A stretch of DNA of 64,000 bases from NCBI RefSeq assembly GCF_964030845.1, contig NZ_OZ034983.1:1922001-1986000 (forward strand), written 5' to 3'. Positions 48,344-59,007 of this stretch are shown one piece after another. The DNA is from Candidatus Fukatsuia endosymbiont of Tuberolachnus salignus. GTDB taxonomy: Bacteria > Pseudomonadota > Gammaproteobacteria > Enterobacterales > Enterobacteriaceae. Position numbers and translations under genes: made by a program. Position 1 is the first letter of the stretch; the number at the start of each line of letters is the position of its first letter. Below the pieces are notes generated by a model. That model was not told where the DNA came from. It saw only the letters and a list, made by a program, of their open reading frames with translations, and did not search any database.

Positions 48344-49582
48344 TTACAAATTAAGATGTGCTGGGTATTTGCGCATTACCAAGGTGGCGTTAGTACCACC
48401 AAAACCAAAGCTGTTCGACATCACTGTGGTTAATTCACGCTTCGTCATTTCGGTAATGATGTTCATGCCTCGTGCCGCTTCGTCGATGTTGTCGATATTG
48501 ATACTAGGGGCGATAAAACCGTGTTCAACCATTAGTAAAGTATAAATGGTTTCATGTACCCCCGCGGCACCTAAAGAGTGGCCGGTCAGTGCTTTGGTTG
48601 CTGAGATCGCTGGTGTGTGATTGCCAAAGACTGTTTCGATAGCACCTAATTCTTTCAGATCACCCAAAGGTGTGGAAGTGCCGTGTACATTGATATAGTC
48701 GATGGAGGTATCACCATCCATACCTGTCATTGCCATTCTCATGCAACGAACGGCGCCTTCACCGGAAGGTGCCACCATATTGTCACCATCAGAAGTTGCA
48801 CCATAGCCAATGATTTCAGCATAGATATGAGCACCACGCTTTAACGCGTGTTCAAGCTCTTCAACTACCACCATACCGCCGCCACCGGCGATAACAAAAC
48901 CATCTCGATCCTGATCGTAAGGACGTGAAGCTTTCTCCGGTTCGTCGTTATATTTGGTCGAAAGTGCACCCATAGCATCGAATTCACACGCCATTTCCCA
49001 GCAAAGCTCTTCACCTCCACCAGCAAAAACCACATCTTGTTTACCCAGCTGGATCAATTCAACGGCGTGACCGATACAGTGAGCAGAGGTAGCACAGGCA
49101 GAGCTAATGGAATAATTTACGCCCTTGATCTTAAAAGGGGTTGCTAAACAAGCTGAAACCCCAGAAGCCATCGCTTTAGTCACCATATAAGGGCCAACAC
49201 CTTTCAAACCACGAGAACACATTGCATTGGAGCCGGCAACTTGATTTTTGGGAGACCCCCCACCAGAACCGACCACCAGACCACTACGTTCATTGGATAT
49301 CTGGTCAGGTTCGAGGCCGGAATTTTCAATGGCTTCTTGCATGGCGAGGTAAGCATAAACGGATGCATGGCTCATAAAACGTGACACCTTGCGTTCAATC
49401 AAATGAATAGGATCGGTCTCGTATTTAATGTTACCCCATACCTGGCTCCGCATACCGGCATCTTTAAACTCTTGCGATGAAGTGATGCCAGAACGTCCTG
49501 CTTCCAAAGATGCTAGCACTTCCTTCTGGTTATTACCTATGCTGGAAATAATACCTAGGCCAGTGATCACCGCACGTTTCAT
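48344..49582 (-). CDS. fabB: 3-oxoacyl-ACP synthase I (KAS I)
   Basis: 412 residues (E. coli 406). Active-site Cys in [14 protein letters not shown] (about 158-171), His in [10 protein letters not shown] (about 300) and His in [11 protein letters not shown] (about 335). [19 protein letters not shown] is the family start. Elongates saturated and unsaturated acyl chains; needed for unsaturated fatty acids. FabR- and FadR-like operators lie just upstream. Confidence 0.97.
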   Translation of the reverse strand: MKRAVITGLGIISSIGNNQKEVLASLEAGRSGITSSQEFKDAGMRSQVWGNIKYETDPIHLIERKVSRFMSHASVYAYLAMQEAIENSGLEPDQISNERSGLVVGSGGGSPKNQVAGSNAMCSRGLKGVGPYMVTKAMASGVSACLATPFKIKGVNYSISSACATSAHCIGHAVELIQLGKQDVVFAGGGEELCWEMACEFDAMGALSTKYNDEPEKASRPYDQDRDGFVIAGGGGMVVVEELEHALKRGAHIYAEIIGYGATSDGDNMVAPSGEGAVRCMRMAMTGMDGDTSIDYINVHGTSTPLGDLKELGAIETVFGNHTPAISATKALTGHSLGAAGVHETIYTLLMVEHGFIAPSINIDNIDEAARGMNIITEMTKRELTTVMSNSFGFGGTNATLVMRKYPAHLNL

Positions 49583-49632
49583 TCAATACCTCTTCAAAAT
49601 TTTATTATATCCGGGACGTTATCCCGCACTTT

Positions 49633-49650
49633 AGCGTACAGTTGTACGCT
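49633..49650. promoter_or_regulatory. FabR-type operator upstream of fabB
   Basis: AGCGTACA-GT-TGTACGCT, a perfect 18-bp palindrome 51 bases before the fabB start. FabR sites in front of enterobacterial fabA and fabB have the AGCGTACA-N2-TGT-x-x-GCT form. FabR represses these genes depending on the unsaturated acyl supply. Confidence 0.75.
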
Positions 49651-49651
49651 G

Positions 49652-49668
49652 AACAAGTCCGATCAGAA
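49652..49668. promoter_or_regulatory. FadR-type operator upstream of fabB
   Basis: AACAAGTCCGATCAGAA matches the FadR consensus AACTGGTCNGACCAGTT at 12 or 13 of 17 positions. It directly adjoins the FabR palindrome, the arrangement known for E. coli fabB, where FadR activates. Confidence 0.6.
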
Positions 49669-49707
49669 TAAAATTCACTGATCACCTGGAACCTGTTTCA
49701 TATTTTG

Positions 49708-50736
49708 CTATTGATTTCTCTGTCTGCTTAACGTGGCTTGATAGACCTTGAAGCGACCATTCTGCGCAAGGGTTTCATGGCTGCCGAAGGTGGCATCGAG
49801 CAGAGAGGGATAAGGCAAAAACGCATTCGCGACAATACGCAATTTTCCGCCGATATTGAGATGTGCCTTGGCACCGTGGATCAGCCTCTCTGTGGTGTGT
49901 AGGCTGGTTTGTAATCCTTCATGAAATGGCGGATTAGAGATAATGAGATCAAAACGACCGTCAATATCAGAATAAAGGTTACTGGCGATCACTTTTGCTT
50001 CAATATTGTTGATGATTAAAGTGGCACGACTGGCTTCGATCGCGGCAGCACTAACGTCGCTGAGGGTCAGCTTAATTTTGGGTGAATGTTTAGCCAAAAT
50101 TGCGGCTAATACACCACTACCAGACGCGATATCCAACACGTTTCCTTCTAGATTTGGTCTGAAAGTGGAAAGTAGTAATTGGCTACCTGCATCCAAGCCA
50201 TCACGGCTAAAAACACCTGGCAGAGTTTTTATTATCGTGTCACCAACCTGGTAGTTATGCCACCAACTATTATGATCAAATTCGACCTGTCTATCCAAGC
50301 GACCATAATAAAGTCCACAACGGCGTGCACGGTCAGTTTTTCTCAGTGTTGTCATAGGGGTCAGCATTTTTTCTACGCTGCGCACACCGCTACGGTTTTC
50401 TCCGATAATAAAAATATCGCTACCGATTGCTAGCAAAGAAAGTAGGTTGGACAGTTGAAATTCGGCTTCTTGTTTACTTTTTGGCCAGTAATAAAGTAAC
50501 GTATTGCACTCTGCAATCATATTTCTACTTGCTAGTAGGCCAAATTGAACTTTTTCTTCTAAAGTATTTTTTAGTGCTTGCCAATGATGATACTGACTAG
50601 TGTGAACCTGCACTTTTGCTGCTTTGAATTGTGCTGGTAGGTTGTCTTGTAAATCACCGGCAAATAAAATAGAGCGTTGAGCAAATTCATCACGATGGCG
50701 CAGTATCATTTCACTGGCGGGGGTTAGTGTTGACAT
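49708..50736 (-). CDS. rsmC: 16S rRNA m2G1207 methyltransferase
   Basis: 342 residues (E. coli 343). N-terminal degenerate domain and C-terminal Rossmann methyltransferase: [16 protein letters not shown] binds SAM (about 201-216) and the catalytic [14 protein letters not shown] lies at about 263-276. AAGGAAAAA precedes the ATG. The next gene upstream, holD, is divergent, and a solo R1 repeat end lies between them. Confidence 0.94.
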   Translation of the reverse strand: MSTLTPASEMILRHRDEFAQRSILFAGDLQDNLPAQFKAAKVQVHTSQYHHWQALKNTLEEKVQFGLLASRNMIAECNTLLYYWPKSKQEAEFQLSNLLSLLAIGSDIFIIGENRSGVRSVEKMLTPMTTLRKTDRARRCGLYYGRLDRQVEFDHNSWWHNYQVGDTIIKTLPGVFSRDGLDAGSQLLLSTFRPNLEGNVLDIASGSGVLAAILAKHSPKIKLTLSDVSAAAIEASRATLIINNIEAKVIASNLYSDIDGRFDLIISNPPFHEGLQTSLHTTERLIHGAKAHLNIGGKLRIVANAFLPYPSLLDATFGSHETLAQNGRFKVYQATLSRQRNQ

Positions 50737-50750
50737 CAGAATTTTTCCTT

Positions 50751-50790
50751 AGAACCTGTTCGAAATCGTTATGAATGCCGTGTCACGTGG
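50751..50790. repeat. Solo end of an R1-type repeat between rsmC and holD
   Basis: AGAACCTGTTCGAAATCG is the R1 terminal repeat. What follows (TTATGAATGCCGTG) only partly resembles R1 interior, and no second end is found nearby. It starts 14 bases from the rsmC start and probably overlaps the divergent promoters. Confidence 0.6.
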
Positions 50791-50878
50791 CTTGATTATT
50801 ATAAAGGTTTGTTGGCGTATATCCGATGGGTTTGTTAGCATAGCAATGAATGAAGGCTTGTTGTTGACAGGAAAAAGA

Positions 50879-51316
50879 ATGGCATCAAGACGAGACTGGC
50901 TGTTACAACAGCTTGGGATAACGCAGTGGACACTGTATCGCCCAACCGTCTTGCGGGGTGATGTTACCATTAATTTGCCAAAAAATATTCGCTTACTGAT
51001 TGTGGCACAGTCGTTGCCTAATTGTGCTGATCCGGTGCTCTGTGATGTTTTACTGAGTTTGCATCTCACTCCTTGGCAGACTTACAGTTTGACGCCGTAT
51101 CAGGCCATGATGTTGCCAAAGGAAACTCAGTGCAATAGTTGGCGTTTAGGCATTGATGAACCTTTAGCGGTTGAGGGTGTGCAATTATATAGCCCGGCTT
51201 TGGTCGAACTTTATCAAGATGTGCACGCCAAACGTGCACTTTGGCAGCAGATTTGTCAATATGAAGCAGATTTCTATCCTGACGCCAGCAGATCTGGCGC
51301 ATGCCTACCAGATTGA
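50879..51316 (+). CDS. holD: DNA polymerase III psi subunit
   Basis: 145 residues (E. coli 137). MASRRDWLLQQLGITQWTL matches the HolD start MTSRRDWQLQQLGITQWSL, and CNSWRLGIDEPLAVEG and ALWQQICQYEADF follow. It bridges the clamp loader and the chi subunit/SSB. The ATG at 50879 has CAGGAAAAAGA upstream; frame extension to 50771 crosses the repeat. It ends 56 bases inside rimI. Confidence 0.92.
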   Translation: MASRRDWLLQQLGITQWTLYRPTVLRGDVTINLPKNIRLLIVAQSLPNCADPVLCDVLLSLHLTPWQTYSLTPYQAMMLPKETQCNSWRLGIDEPLAVEGVQLYSPALVELYQDVHAKRALWQQICQYEADFYPDASRSGACLPD

Positions 51317-51704
51317 GCAAACCAGTCATGCTTTCCCGTGGACGGAAAAAATTTTTACCAGCAATCAAGGTAAGTTATATCTTAACTATAAATTAAGTAT
51401 CGATCATCGAATAGTGGGTTTTGTCATTACACAAAAAGTACGGGACGAAGCGACATTATTTAATATTGCCATTGATCCACAGCATCAGCGTCGCGGCTAT
51501 GGTCGTTTGTTGCTTGAGTATTTGCTTGAACAGCTAATGGTGCATAGTGTTATTACTGTGTGGCTAGAGGTGCGTGAGTCAAATGTTGGAGCCATTGCTC
51601 TGTATGAAAATTTGGGTTTTAATCAGGTTTCTCTACGGCACAACTATTATCCCTGCGCGCATGGACGCGAACATGCAGTTATCATGGCGTTATCTGTAGC
51701 TTAG
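51261..51704 (+). CDS. rimI: Ribosomal protein bS18 N-acetyltransferase
   Basis: 147 residues (E. coli 148). GNAT fold with acetyl-CoA loop RRGYGRLLLEYLLEQ (about 74-88), WLEVRESNVGAIALYENLGF, and RHNYYP near the C-terminus. N-terminus MKQISILTPADLAHAYQIEQ. Overlaps holD, the same arrangement as in E. coli. Confidence 0.94.
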   Translation: MKQISILTPADLAHAYQIEQTSHAFPWTEKIFTSNQGKLYLNYKLSIDHRIVGFVITQKVRDEATLFNIAIDPQHQRRGYGRLLLEYLLEQLMVHSVITVWLEVRESNVGAIALYENLGFNQVSLRHNYYPCAHGREHAVIMALSVA

Positions 51705-51753
51705 GTCTATTGTGTATTACAATAATATTGGATCTTTTAACCTGTGTGGAGAG

Positions 51754-52314
51754 ATGATGAAATCAAAATATTTATTCATTTTTATGATTATCGCTTTATT
51801 GACGGGGTGTAGTAGCAATATATTTAATGTATTCGGAACCTCTGATAATTTATCTACCCTGACAGTACGCGGATGTGGCGCCGACTTGAAAGTAACTAAT
51901 AGATTAACTCCGGTCAATTTATACCCAAAAATGGTCGAATGTATCGATAATAGCCAATACAACAATGCCGTTATTCTATTCTCGCTAGCGGGAACTTACT
52001 CTTATTTTGATGTGAACAGAGCTGCCGATAGTAGAACGGGTAATGTCCATGCTTCTTTGTTAGCGAATGCCATGAAATCTGTTGGCGATGAGAATAAACG
52101 TAAAATGTTTGGAGAAGAACTCCAACGGACACTCGGTGATAAGGCTAGACTGGCAAAAATTTGTACGCAGATCCAGCATATTGGTATGCCTGATTATTCT
52201 CCTGACTATATTAATAAAAACACCTCTGTAGCTAATGATGTTGCAGGGAAGGATGTTGATCCGCAAGTAAACTGGCAAAATGCTCTGGAAGGGTATTTAC
52301 ATTGTCCTGGATAA
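51754..52314 (+). CDS. Predicted lipoprotein of unknown function
   Basis: About 186 residues. Signal peptide ends with lipobox LLTGCSS (acylated Cys at about residue 18), so it is a membrane-anchored lipoprotein. Four further cysteines occur (in RGCGADL, MVECIDN, AKICTQI and LHCPG), possibly forming disulfides. The mature part is alpha-helical and polar. I do not recognise the family. GTGGAGAG lies before the ATG pair at 51754/51757. Neighbours (rimI, purA) give no functional hint. Confidence 0.75.
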   Translation: MMKSKYLFIFMIIALLTGCSSNIFNVFGTSDNLSTLTVRGCGADLKVTNRLTPVNLYPKMVECIDNSQYNNAVILFSLAGTYSYFDVNRAADSRTGNVHASLLANAMKSVGDENKRKMFGEELQRTLGDKARLAKICTQIQHIGMPDYSPDYINKNTSVANDVAGKDVDPQVNWQNALEGYLHCPG

Positions 52315-52446
52315 GTTGTCTTCGTTCGATCCCATTTCCTATTATGAAAGTTATTCCATCTCGTGAATGTTGGGATAGCCTTTTATCAAAAAATACTGAA
52401 AGCATACCAGTGGAATGTTAGAATTCTTTTTTAAGCAACCTGGTGA

Positions 52447-53835
<1,389 letters not shown>

Positions 53836-53861
53836 TATGGTATTGGGTAATATTAATGTAT

Positions 53862-53883
53862 AAACCGGGTTTTTGCCCGGTTT
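53862..53883 (+). terminator. Rho-independent terminator after purA
   Basis: AAACCGGG-TTTTT-GCCCGGTTT followed by GTCGTTTTTT; 27 bases after the purA stop. Confidence 0.85.
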
Positions 53884-53955
53884 GTCGTTTTTTGGCTTAG
53901 CCTTACCGACAAGAATCCGTGTACGATGCGGCCTTCACTAAGGAATAGGGTGCAA

Positions 53956-55158
53956 TCATACTGGCAATATACCCATGACGATCCCCAGCTGAATAGCAAT
54001 CACCGAGACACCGCAGGCAAATACCAGTATCAGTGCTGGTTTTCCACCCCATACTTGATAATGATCGTGATGAGTTTTTCGTACTTTCCAAACTAGCAAC
54101 GACGGCAGCAATAGTGCCAGTATTGCCAGTGCCATTGCAGCAAAACCCAGAGCCGTGATGAAACCACGTGGATAGAATAGCGCAAACATTAATGGTGGCA
54201 GAAAAGTGATTAATCCAGTTTGCAGACGACCGTTTAAGTTATTACTACGCTTAAATAAATCGGCTAGATAGTCAAACAACCCTAATGATACGCCGAGGAA
54301 TGAAGTGATTAACGCGAGATTGACAAATAGGTGCACTGTTAATTCAATATGTGGTGAAATTACAATAGTGTGCACTGCCTGTAACAGGCCGTTCAATCCC
54401 GTGTGCTCCGCGAGGATGCCAATAAAAGTGTGCGAGGGAATAGAACCTAAGGTCACGAACTGCCAAAAAAGGTAAGCGATCAGTGGGATGGCGCTGCCAA
54501 TAATAAAAACCCAACGTAATTTGCGAACATTTCCCTCCATATAATTGACAATGCTAGGTACACTACCGTGAAAACCAAATGAAGTAAAAATAACCGGTAT
54601 TGCAGAAAACACTAAACCTTGTTCTAGTGGCAAAGTCATCAGATTACTTTTCTCAACATAGGGCATGATCAGTGTGAGTAGCACAATCAGAAAAATAATT
54701 TTCGCACTAAATAAAATGCGATTAAAGAAATCTACGGAGTGAGTACCGATACACACCACGCTCCCGGCGATGAGAGTAAATAGCAAAGCGCCAAAATAAT
54801 GGGGTAATAAGTGCCCCGCCCATTGGCTCATTGTGGTCGCCAGTAATTCGCCTGCACCACTAATATAAGCGGCAGTGAGTGCGTACATCAAAAACAACAT
54901 GCTAAAACTGGTTAACCATTGCCAATGATTGCCGAGATGCCGTTTAGCCAAAGTGCCTAGCCCAGTATCAGCCACTTCATGCTGATAAACTTCGACCAAT
55001 AGTAAAGCGGTGTAGCACATCAATAGCCACAGTGCGATCAACAGTGTAAATGTCATGCCGAAACCTATACCTGCAGCGGCTAGCGGCATTGCTAGCATTC
55101 CTGCTCCAATAGTGGTTCCTGCAACAATCAAGATACTACCCAAAGTCCGATTTCTCAT
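53956..55158 (-). CDS. tyrP: Tyrosine-specific permease
   Basis: 400 residues, eleven membrane helices, HAAAP family of proton-coupled aromatic amino-acid permeases. [20 protein letters not shown] and [15 protein letters not shown] are nearly identical to E. coli TyrP, as are [20 protein letters not shown] and [20 protein letters not shown]. The ATG at 55158 follows TAGGGGAAA. Two TyrR boxes lie upstream, supporting TyrP rather than Mtr or TnaB. Confidence 0.94.
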   Translation of the reverse strand: MRNRTLGSILIVAGTTIGAGMLAMPLAAAGIGFGMTFTLLIALWLLMCYTALLLVEVYQHEVADTGLGTLAKRHLGNHWQWLTSFSMLFLMYALTAAYISGAGELLATTMSQWAGHLLPHYFGALLFTLIAGSVVCIGTHSVDFFNRILFSAKIIFLIVLLTLIMPYVEKSNLMTLPLEQGLVFSAIPVIFTSFGFHGSVPSIVNYMEGNVRKLRWVFIIGSAIPLIAYLFWQFVTLGSIPSHTFIGILAEHTGLNGLLQAVHTIVISPHIELTVHLFVNLALITSFLGVSLGLFDYLADLFKRSNNLNGRLQTGLITFLPPLMFALFYPRGFITALGFAAMALAILALLLPSLLVWKVRKTHHDHYQVWGGKPALILVFACGVSVIAIQLGIVMGILPV

Positions 55159-55366
55159 GTTTTCCCCTACGTTTTTGCTATTGGCCAAGGATATATACTT
55201 ATCACCCTTCAAAACACTGGAAAAATTGGATTATCTAATAATGCGTAGCATTATGATTTTTATTAAAAATTGATAATATTCTTCTAAACACAAAAACCAG
55301 TATCTTCATGTCAAATAGGCATATTCAGCTTATTAAATACGGTAGGGTAAAAGAGCATCTTAATGA

Positions 55367-55407
55367 TGTCAAATAAAATTTACAATTACTGTAAAGTTAA
55401 ATTTACA
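55367..55407. promoter_or_regulatory. Tandem TyrR boxes upstream of tyrP
   Basis: Strong box TGTAAA-GTTAAA-TTTACA at 55390-55407 equals the consensus TGTAAA-N6-TTTACA. A weaker box TGTCAA-ATAAAA-TTTACA lies at 55367-55384, 23 bases away centre to centre. A strong plus a weak box is the E. coli tyrP pattern, where TyrR represses with tyrosine and activates with phenylalanine. The boxes are about 210-250 bases from the gene start. Confidence 0.88.
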
Positions 55408-55478
55408 TTTATGCACATGTGTTAGCATTATGTAATTCACATTACGCATAAAAATTTCGAATAGGTTATTGGATCTAA

Positions 55479-55640
55479 ACCCCTTGTATAACAACCTACT
55501 GTGTGGAGTGCATTCGGTATTACGTAGTGCTCGTAACCCTCATATACTCGTATGCACACTGCGGTTGCAGTGCGCCTTGACTTCACATAACGAACGACGG
55601 TTTTGCAAGAAGTCTATTGCGAAACCGACTATGTGGGAGG
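55479..55640. repeat. R2 family repeat, degenerate and partly duplicated copy
   Basis: Interior shared with the copy at 35940 (GTATTACGTAGTGCTCGTAA, CCTCATATACTCGTATGCACA), right end GACGGTTTTGCAAGAAGTCT, immediately followed by another end ATTGCGAAACCGACTATGTG. The left end is decayed. It fills the interval between the tyrP control region and the lysP 3' end. Confidence 0.7.
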
Positions 55641-55665
55641 TATTTACGATGGGATCATTGGCTGC

Positions 55666-57150
55666 TTAGTCTTCATTTTTCCATTTCGGGAACTCCATGG
55701 CGTCGTACTTGACTACACGGGTGCCACGGGTCAACTTATAGCTAAACCAAATCACCAAGAACAGTGGAATACCGATATAAGTTGCTGTCACGGCATACCA
55801 ATCGATTTGATTTGCCAGAAAAGCTTGATAATTTTGTCCCAAGGTAATAGTAAGACATAACACAAAGGCAAAAATCGGCCCCAACGGGAAGAAGGCAGAG
55901 CGGTAGGGTAAATCGTTTGGATCAAGCCCTTGTGCTATATACCCTTTGCGGAAACGGTAATGACTGATGGCAATCCCCAACCAGGCAATAAAACCGGTCA
56001 TTCCAGAGGTATTTAATAGCCATAAATAGACAGTCTTATTGCCAAACATTGAACTCAAAAAGCACAAACCGGCTACTGCAGTGGTAGCATACAATGCATT
56101 ACGAGGCACCCCACCTGTCGATAAACGGGCAAAAATCTGCGGAGCTTTACCTTCCCTTGCCAAGGTAAATAGCATACGGGTAGAGGCATACATCCCTGAA
56201 TTACCTGCTGATATCACTGCTGTTAAGATCACTGCATTCATCACTGCGGCTGCAGACAATAATCCCGCGTTCTGAAATACCAGGGTGAACGGACTAAGAC
56301 TGATATCCTCTACATCATTGCGTAGCAGATTTGGGTCAGTATAGGGAATAACCAGGCTGATAATCAAAATCGCAAAAATATAGAACAACAGAATACGCCA
56401 AAAAACTTTGCGCACTGCCTGTGGGATACTTTTGCCCGGATCTTTTGATTCGCCAGCAGCAACACCTATCAATTCAGTTCCCTGAAAAGAAAAACCGACG
56501 ATCATCGCCACTCCTATCATCGCAGAAAAGCCACCGGCGAAGGGGGCATCACCTATCGTCCAATTATGCCAACCTGCATTTTCACCACCACGGATAATCC
56601 CGCTGATCATCAAAACACCAACAACAATAAACAGTACGACTGTAGCGACTTTGATTAGCGATAACCAGTACTCTGCTTCACCAAATCCTTTAACCGAAAT
56701 GTAATTGAGCAAAAATATCAGGCCAAGGAATAAAGCGCTCCATATCCAACCAGGTGTTTCTGGGAACCAATAATGCATCACCAATTGAGCCGCAACCAAA
56801 TCAACGGCGATAGTCACTGCCCAGTTATACCAATAATTCCAGCCTAGTGCGAAACCAAAACCTTCTTCAACATATTTTGAGCCATAGGTAGAAAATGAAC
56901 CGGAAACGGGCATAAATGCCGCAAGTTCACCGAGACTGGTCATCAGAAAATAAACCATCAAACCAATCAGCGCGTAGGAAAGCAAGGCTCCACCTGGCCC
57001 TGCCTGTGAGACTGTCACACCCGAGGCAATAAATAAACCTGTGCCGATAGAGCCACCGATAGCGATCATCGCCAAGTGCCGTGATTTAAGTTGGCGACGC
57101 AATCTCGGAGCGTCTTGTTGCTCCTGCGTACTAATATCTTGTTGAATCAC
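55666..57150 (-). CDS. lysP: Lysine-specific permease
   Basis: About 494 residues (E. coli LysP 489), twelve membrane helices, APC superfamily. RHLAMIAIGGSIGTGLFIAS (first helix), LAAFMPVSGSFSTYGSKYVE, GWNYWYNWAVTIAVDLVAAQ and NTSGMTGFIAWLGIAISHYR are close to E. coli LysP. A GTG at 57150 with TGAGG six bases upstream is the best start, though ATG at 57162 is possible. The frame stays open to 57363 through repeat sequence. Lysine/proton symporter and, in E. coli, the lysine co-sensor for CadC. Confidence 0.94.
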   Translation of the reverse strand: MIQQDISTQEQQDAPRLRRQLKSRHLAMIAIGGSIGTGLFIASGVTVSQAGPGGALLSYALIGLMVYFLMTSLGELAAFMPVSGSFSTYGSKYVEEGFGFALGWNYWYNWAVTIAVDLVAAQLVMHYWFPETPGWIWSALFLGLIFLLNYISVKGFGEAEYWLSLIKVATVVLFIVVGVLMISGIIRGGENAGWHNWTIGDAPFAGGFSAMIGVAMIVGFSFQGTELIGVAAGESKDPGKSIPQAVRKVFWRILLFYIFAILIISLVIPYTDPNLLRNDVEDISLSPFTLVFQNAGLLSAAAVMNAVILTAVISAGNSGMYASTRMLFTLAREGKAPQIFARLSTGGVPRNALYATTAVAGLCFLSSMFGNKTVYLWLLNTSGMTGFIAWLGIAISHYRFRKGYIAQGLDPNDLPYRSAFFPLGPIFAFVLCLTITLGQNYQAFLANQIDWYAVTATYIGIPLFLVIWFSYKLTRGTRVVKYDAMEFPKWKNED

Positions 57151-57292
57151 TCTTAACCTCATCCATTGATAAAAGAATAAAACAGGATTGTAACAAATCT
57201 TACTGAAGGGAATACCATCAATTTTCTTATATAAAACTAAGAGCCTGTTACGGGACAGCAATACTCCTCGAGTATCCAGGTGGTCAATAAAT

Positions 57293-57375
57293 AGACTTCT
57301 TGCAGAACCGTAATTCGTTATGTGAAGTCGAGGCACTCGGCGCGCAGTTACTGTGCGGTACATGCGAGTTATCGC
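57293..57375. repeat. R2 family repeat, partial copy upstream of lysP
   Basis: AGACTTCTTGCAGAACCGTA followed by TTCGTTATGTGAAGTCGAGGC. Right end is not preserved. A solo R1-like end (AGAGCCTGTTACG) lies at 57240. Both are within the probable lysP promoter region. Confidence 0.65.
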
Positions 57376-57467
57376 TTACATATTTATGAACTTTAACTTT
57401 AATTACAATATAAAAAATAATCCAAATGAGTTATGTCTGAACGACATAATAATGATTATGCACTATA

Positions 57468-57567
57468 TAGCAGGGGCCGTATAAGTTGATTATGAAAATC
57501 AGCAATAAAATATTGATATTAAATAATATTTATTAACAAAAGTGATCACGTTACATGGCGCCTGCTA
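57468..57567. mobile_element. 100-bp MITE inserted in IS630 copy A
   Basis: Ends TAGCAGGGGCC and GGCGCCTGCTA, flanked by TA on both sides (57466-57467, 57568-57569). Removing the element and one TA restores exactly the sequence of the other IS630 copy (CACTATATTGAG). AT-rich interior with no coding capacity. TA duplication suggests mobilisation by an IS630/mariner-type transposase. Confidence 0.93.
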
Positions 57568-58380
57568 TATTGAGAGAATAAGGCGTCAAGGCTGCAATTT
57601 AAGTCCCTTCTTTTGCTTTTGGCTTGTGCCCATTTATGTTCAATGGGATTGAGATCAGGTGGGTAGGGAGGGAGATATTCAATCCGATGCCCGGCTTTAC
57701 TGATAGCCTGCTGAATGTCGAGACGTTTGTGGAAACTGGCGTTATCCATCACGATGACACAATGAGGAGGAAGAGTAGGCAAAAGGCGCTGGGTAACCCA
57801 GGCGTAAAAAACATCACTGTTAATGGAACAAAAAAATAATCCGACCGCCATCAGGACGGTTCCCAGTAACGCGCCAATGACATTTGTTCGGCCCTTGGCC
57901 TGCCCATCCTGGGTACCCCAACAGCGTTGACCTCGTGCAGCATAACCGTGGGTTCGTGGCCTATCGTGTGCGAAACCGCTTTCATCCAGATAAACGACCG
58001 GTTTTCCCTGCTTTTTATAGCAGGCTATCGTGTCCTGGAAGGCGCGCCGTGTCTCTTCGTCTGCCTTGGGATGACGCAGGGTTTTTTTTATAGGTGACGC
58101 CCAGGTTTTTCAGTGCCTGCCAAATGGCTTTCTGGCACACCTGAAAGCGCGCCGCCCGTTCCCGTTGGTAAGCATCGGGATAAAGTGCAACATCTTCAGC
58201 TAACGCCACTTTATCAAGCTTACGCCGACGGGGGGAAGAAGGTTTAACCTCGATACGACTGAGCCAGCGGGTAACGGAAGCTGAACCAATGTGGAAGCGT
58301 TTAGCGGTCTCTCTGATACTCAAGTTTTCTTGCTCTCGAATACCCAGAACTTTACGGCGAAAATCGACAGAGTGGCTCAT
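57546..58380 (-). CDS. IS630-family transposase (two overlapping frames), copy A
   Basis: First frame from the ATG at 58380: helix-turn-helix region (LSIRETAKRFHIGSASVTRWL) of 121 codons. The DDE part continues in another frame after a run of eight A (eight T on the plus strand near 58082-58089), reading VVYLDESGF (Asp), VIMDNASFHKR (Asp) and NPIEHKWAQAK (Glu). A shift at the A run, equivalent to loss of one A, joins them. The C-terminus is altered by the nested MITE: SQYSRRHVT instead of SQYSA. Confidence 0.88.
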
Positions 58381-58443
58381 CGCTAACTCCCTGCTAAATA
58401 ATTTAGCTATACATTGTAATCAAAATTAATACGTTATGCTATA

Positions 58444-58959
58444 CCTTATTGCGCGATAAAATCGCCCGAGAATTACCGGTGATTATCCGCCACCTGCTGA
58501 CCCGTTTTGTTGAGCCTGCCAAAGCTAAATGCTTATTGCTTATTGCTTATTGCTTATTGCTTATTGCTTATTGCTTATTGCTTATTGCTGGAGCAGCAAA
58601 AATCAGCCGAAGCGCTTAATGTCAAACGGAGTAATGATTCGCTGGTAGATTTTTGTGGCTATCTGTTAACCTCGGCTGAGGCGGATGGGATGTTGGTAGG
58701 CAATGCGGAGATTATCCCGTGTAACCCGCGTCAATATCTGTATCACGCTTATCTTGCGTACATGAGAGGTAACAATCTGGCTAAACCGATATCAATAACA
58801 CGTTTTGGCAGTGATATGCCGGGCTCCTTAGCGGAATTTGGCTTACAGTATCTACGTAAGAAAAGCAGGCAGGGGATCCGTAGCAACCTGAATTTGAATG
58901 TAGACAGTGCGGATGAATGGCTACCCCGAGCGACAGGCATCGCTGATTTAAACAACTAA
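58444..58959 (+). pseudogene. 3' fragment of a phage P4-type primase/helicase (alpha) gene
   Basis: Begins directly at the edge of IS630 copy A with LLRDKIARELPVIIRHLLTR and FVEPAKAK, then, after a repeat tract, continues in another frame with SDSLVDFCGYL-type NDSLVDFCGYLL, EIIPCNPRQYLYHAYLAYMR, ISITRFGSDMPGSLAEFG and DEWLPRA to a stop at 58959. These match the C-terminal part of P4 alpha-like proteins. The first three quarters of the gene are missing and the repeat tract shifts the frame. It is a relic of a P4-type integrative element. Confidence 0.8.
58531..58586 (+). repeat. GCTTATT heptamer tandem array (8 copies)
   Basis: Eight perfect copies of GCTTATT. With one copy the surrounding reading frame (AKAK-CLLLEQQKSAEAL) is continuous; seven extra copies (49 bases) shift it by one. 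A slippage-expanded microsatellite. Confidence 0.95.
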
Positions 58960-59007
58960 TGGGGGGTACTAAAAATTATTCGAGCCATCGCTAAACAGCT
59001 TCACCTA

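Larger units (their letters stand above)
57434..58441 (-). mobile_element. IS630-family element type 1, copy A (carries a nested MITE)
   Basis: Flanked by TA on both sides (57432-57433 and 58442-58443), the IS630 target duplication. Ends TGTCTGAACG...ATAATGATTATGCAC and (inverted) TAGCATAACG...TTTTGATTAC form imperfect terminal repeats. The same element in the opposite direction lies at 59008-59913. Size without the nested MITE is about 906 bp. Confidence 0.92.

Noticed and set aside
57151..57363. Extended N-terminus of LysP
   Set aside because: It crosses R2 repeat sequence and has no homology to permeases; GTG 57150 or ATG 57162 is better supported.
58531..58586. CRISPR or origin iterons
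   Set aside because: A plain 7-bp microsatellite without spacers, inside a gene remnant.
58444..58959. Active P4-type integrative element with att site
   Set aside because: Only the end of the alpha gene is present; no integrase, no tRNA and no direct repeats were found nearby.
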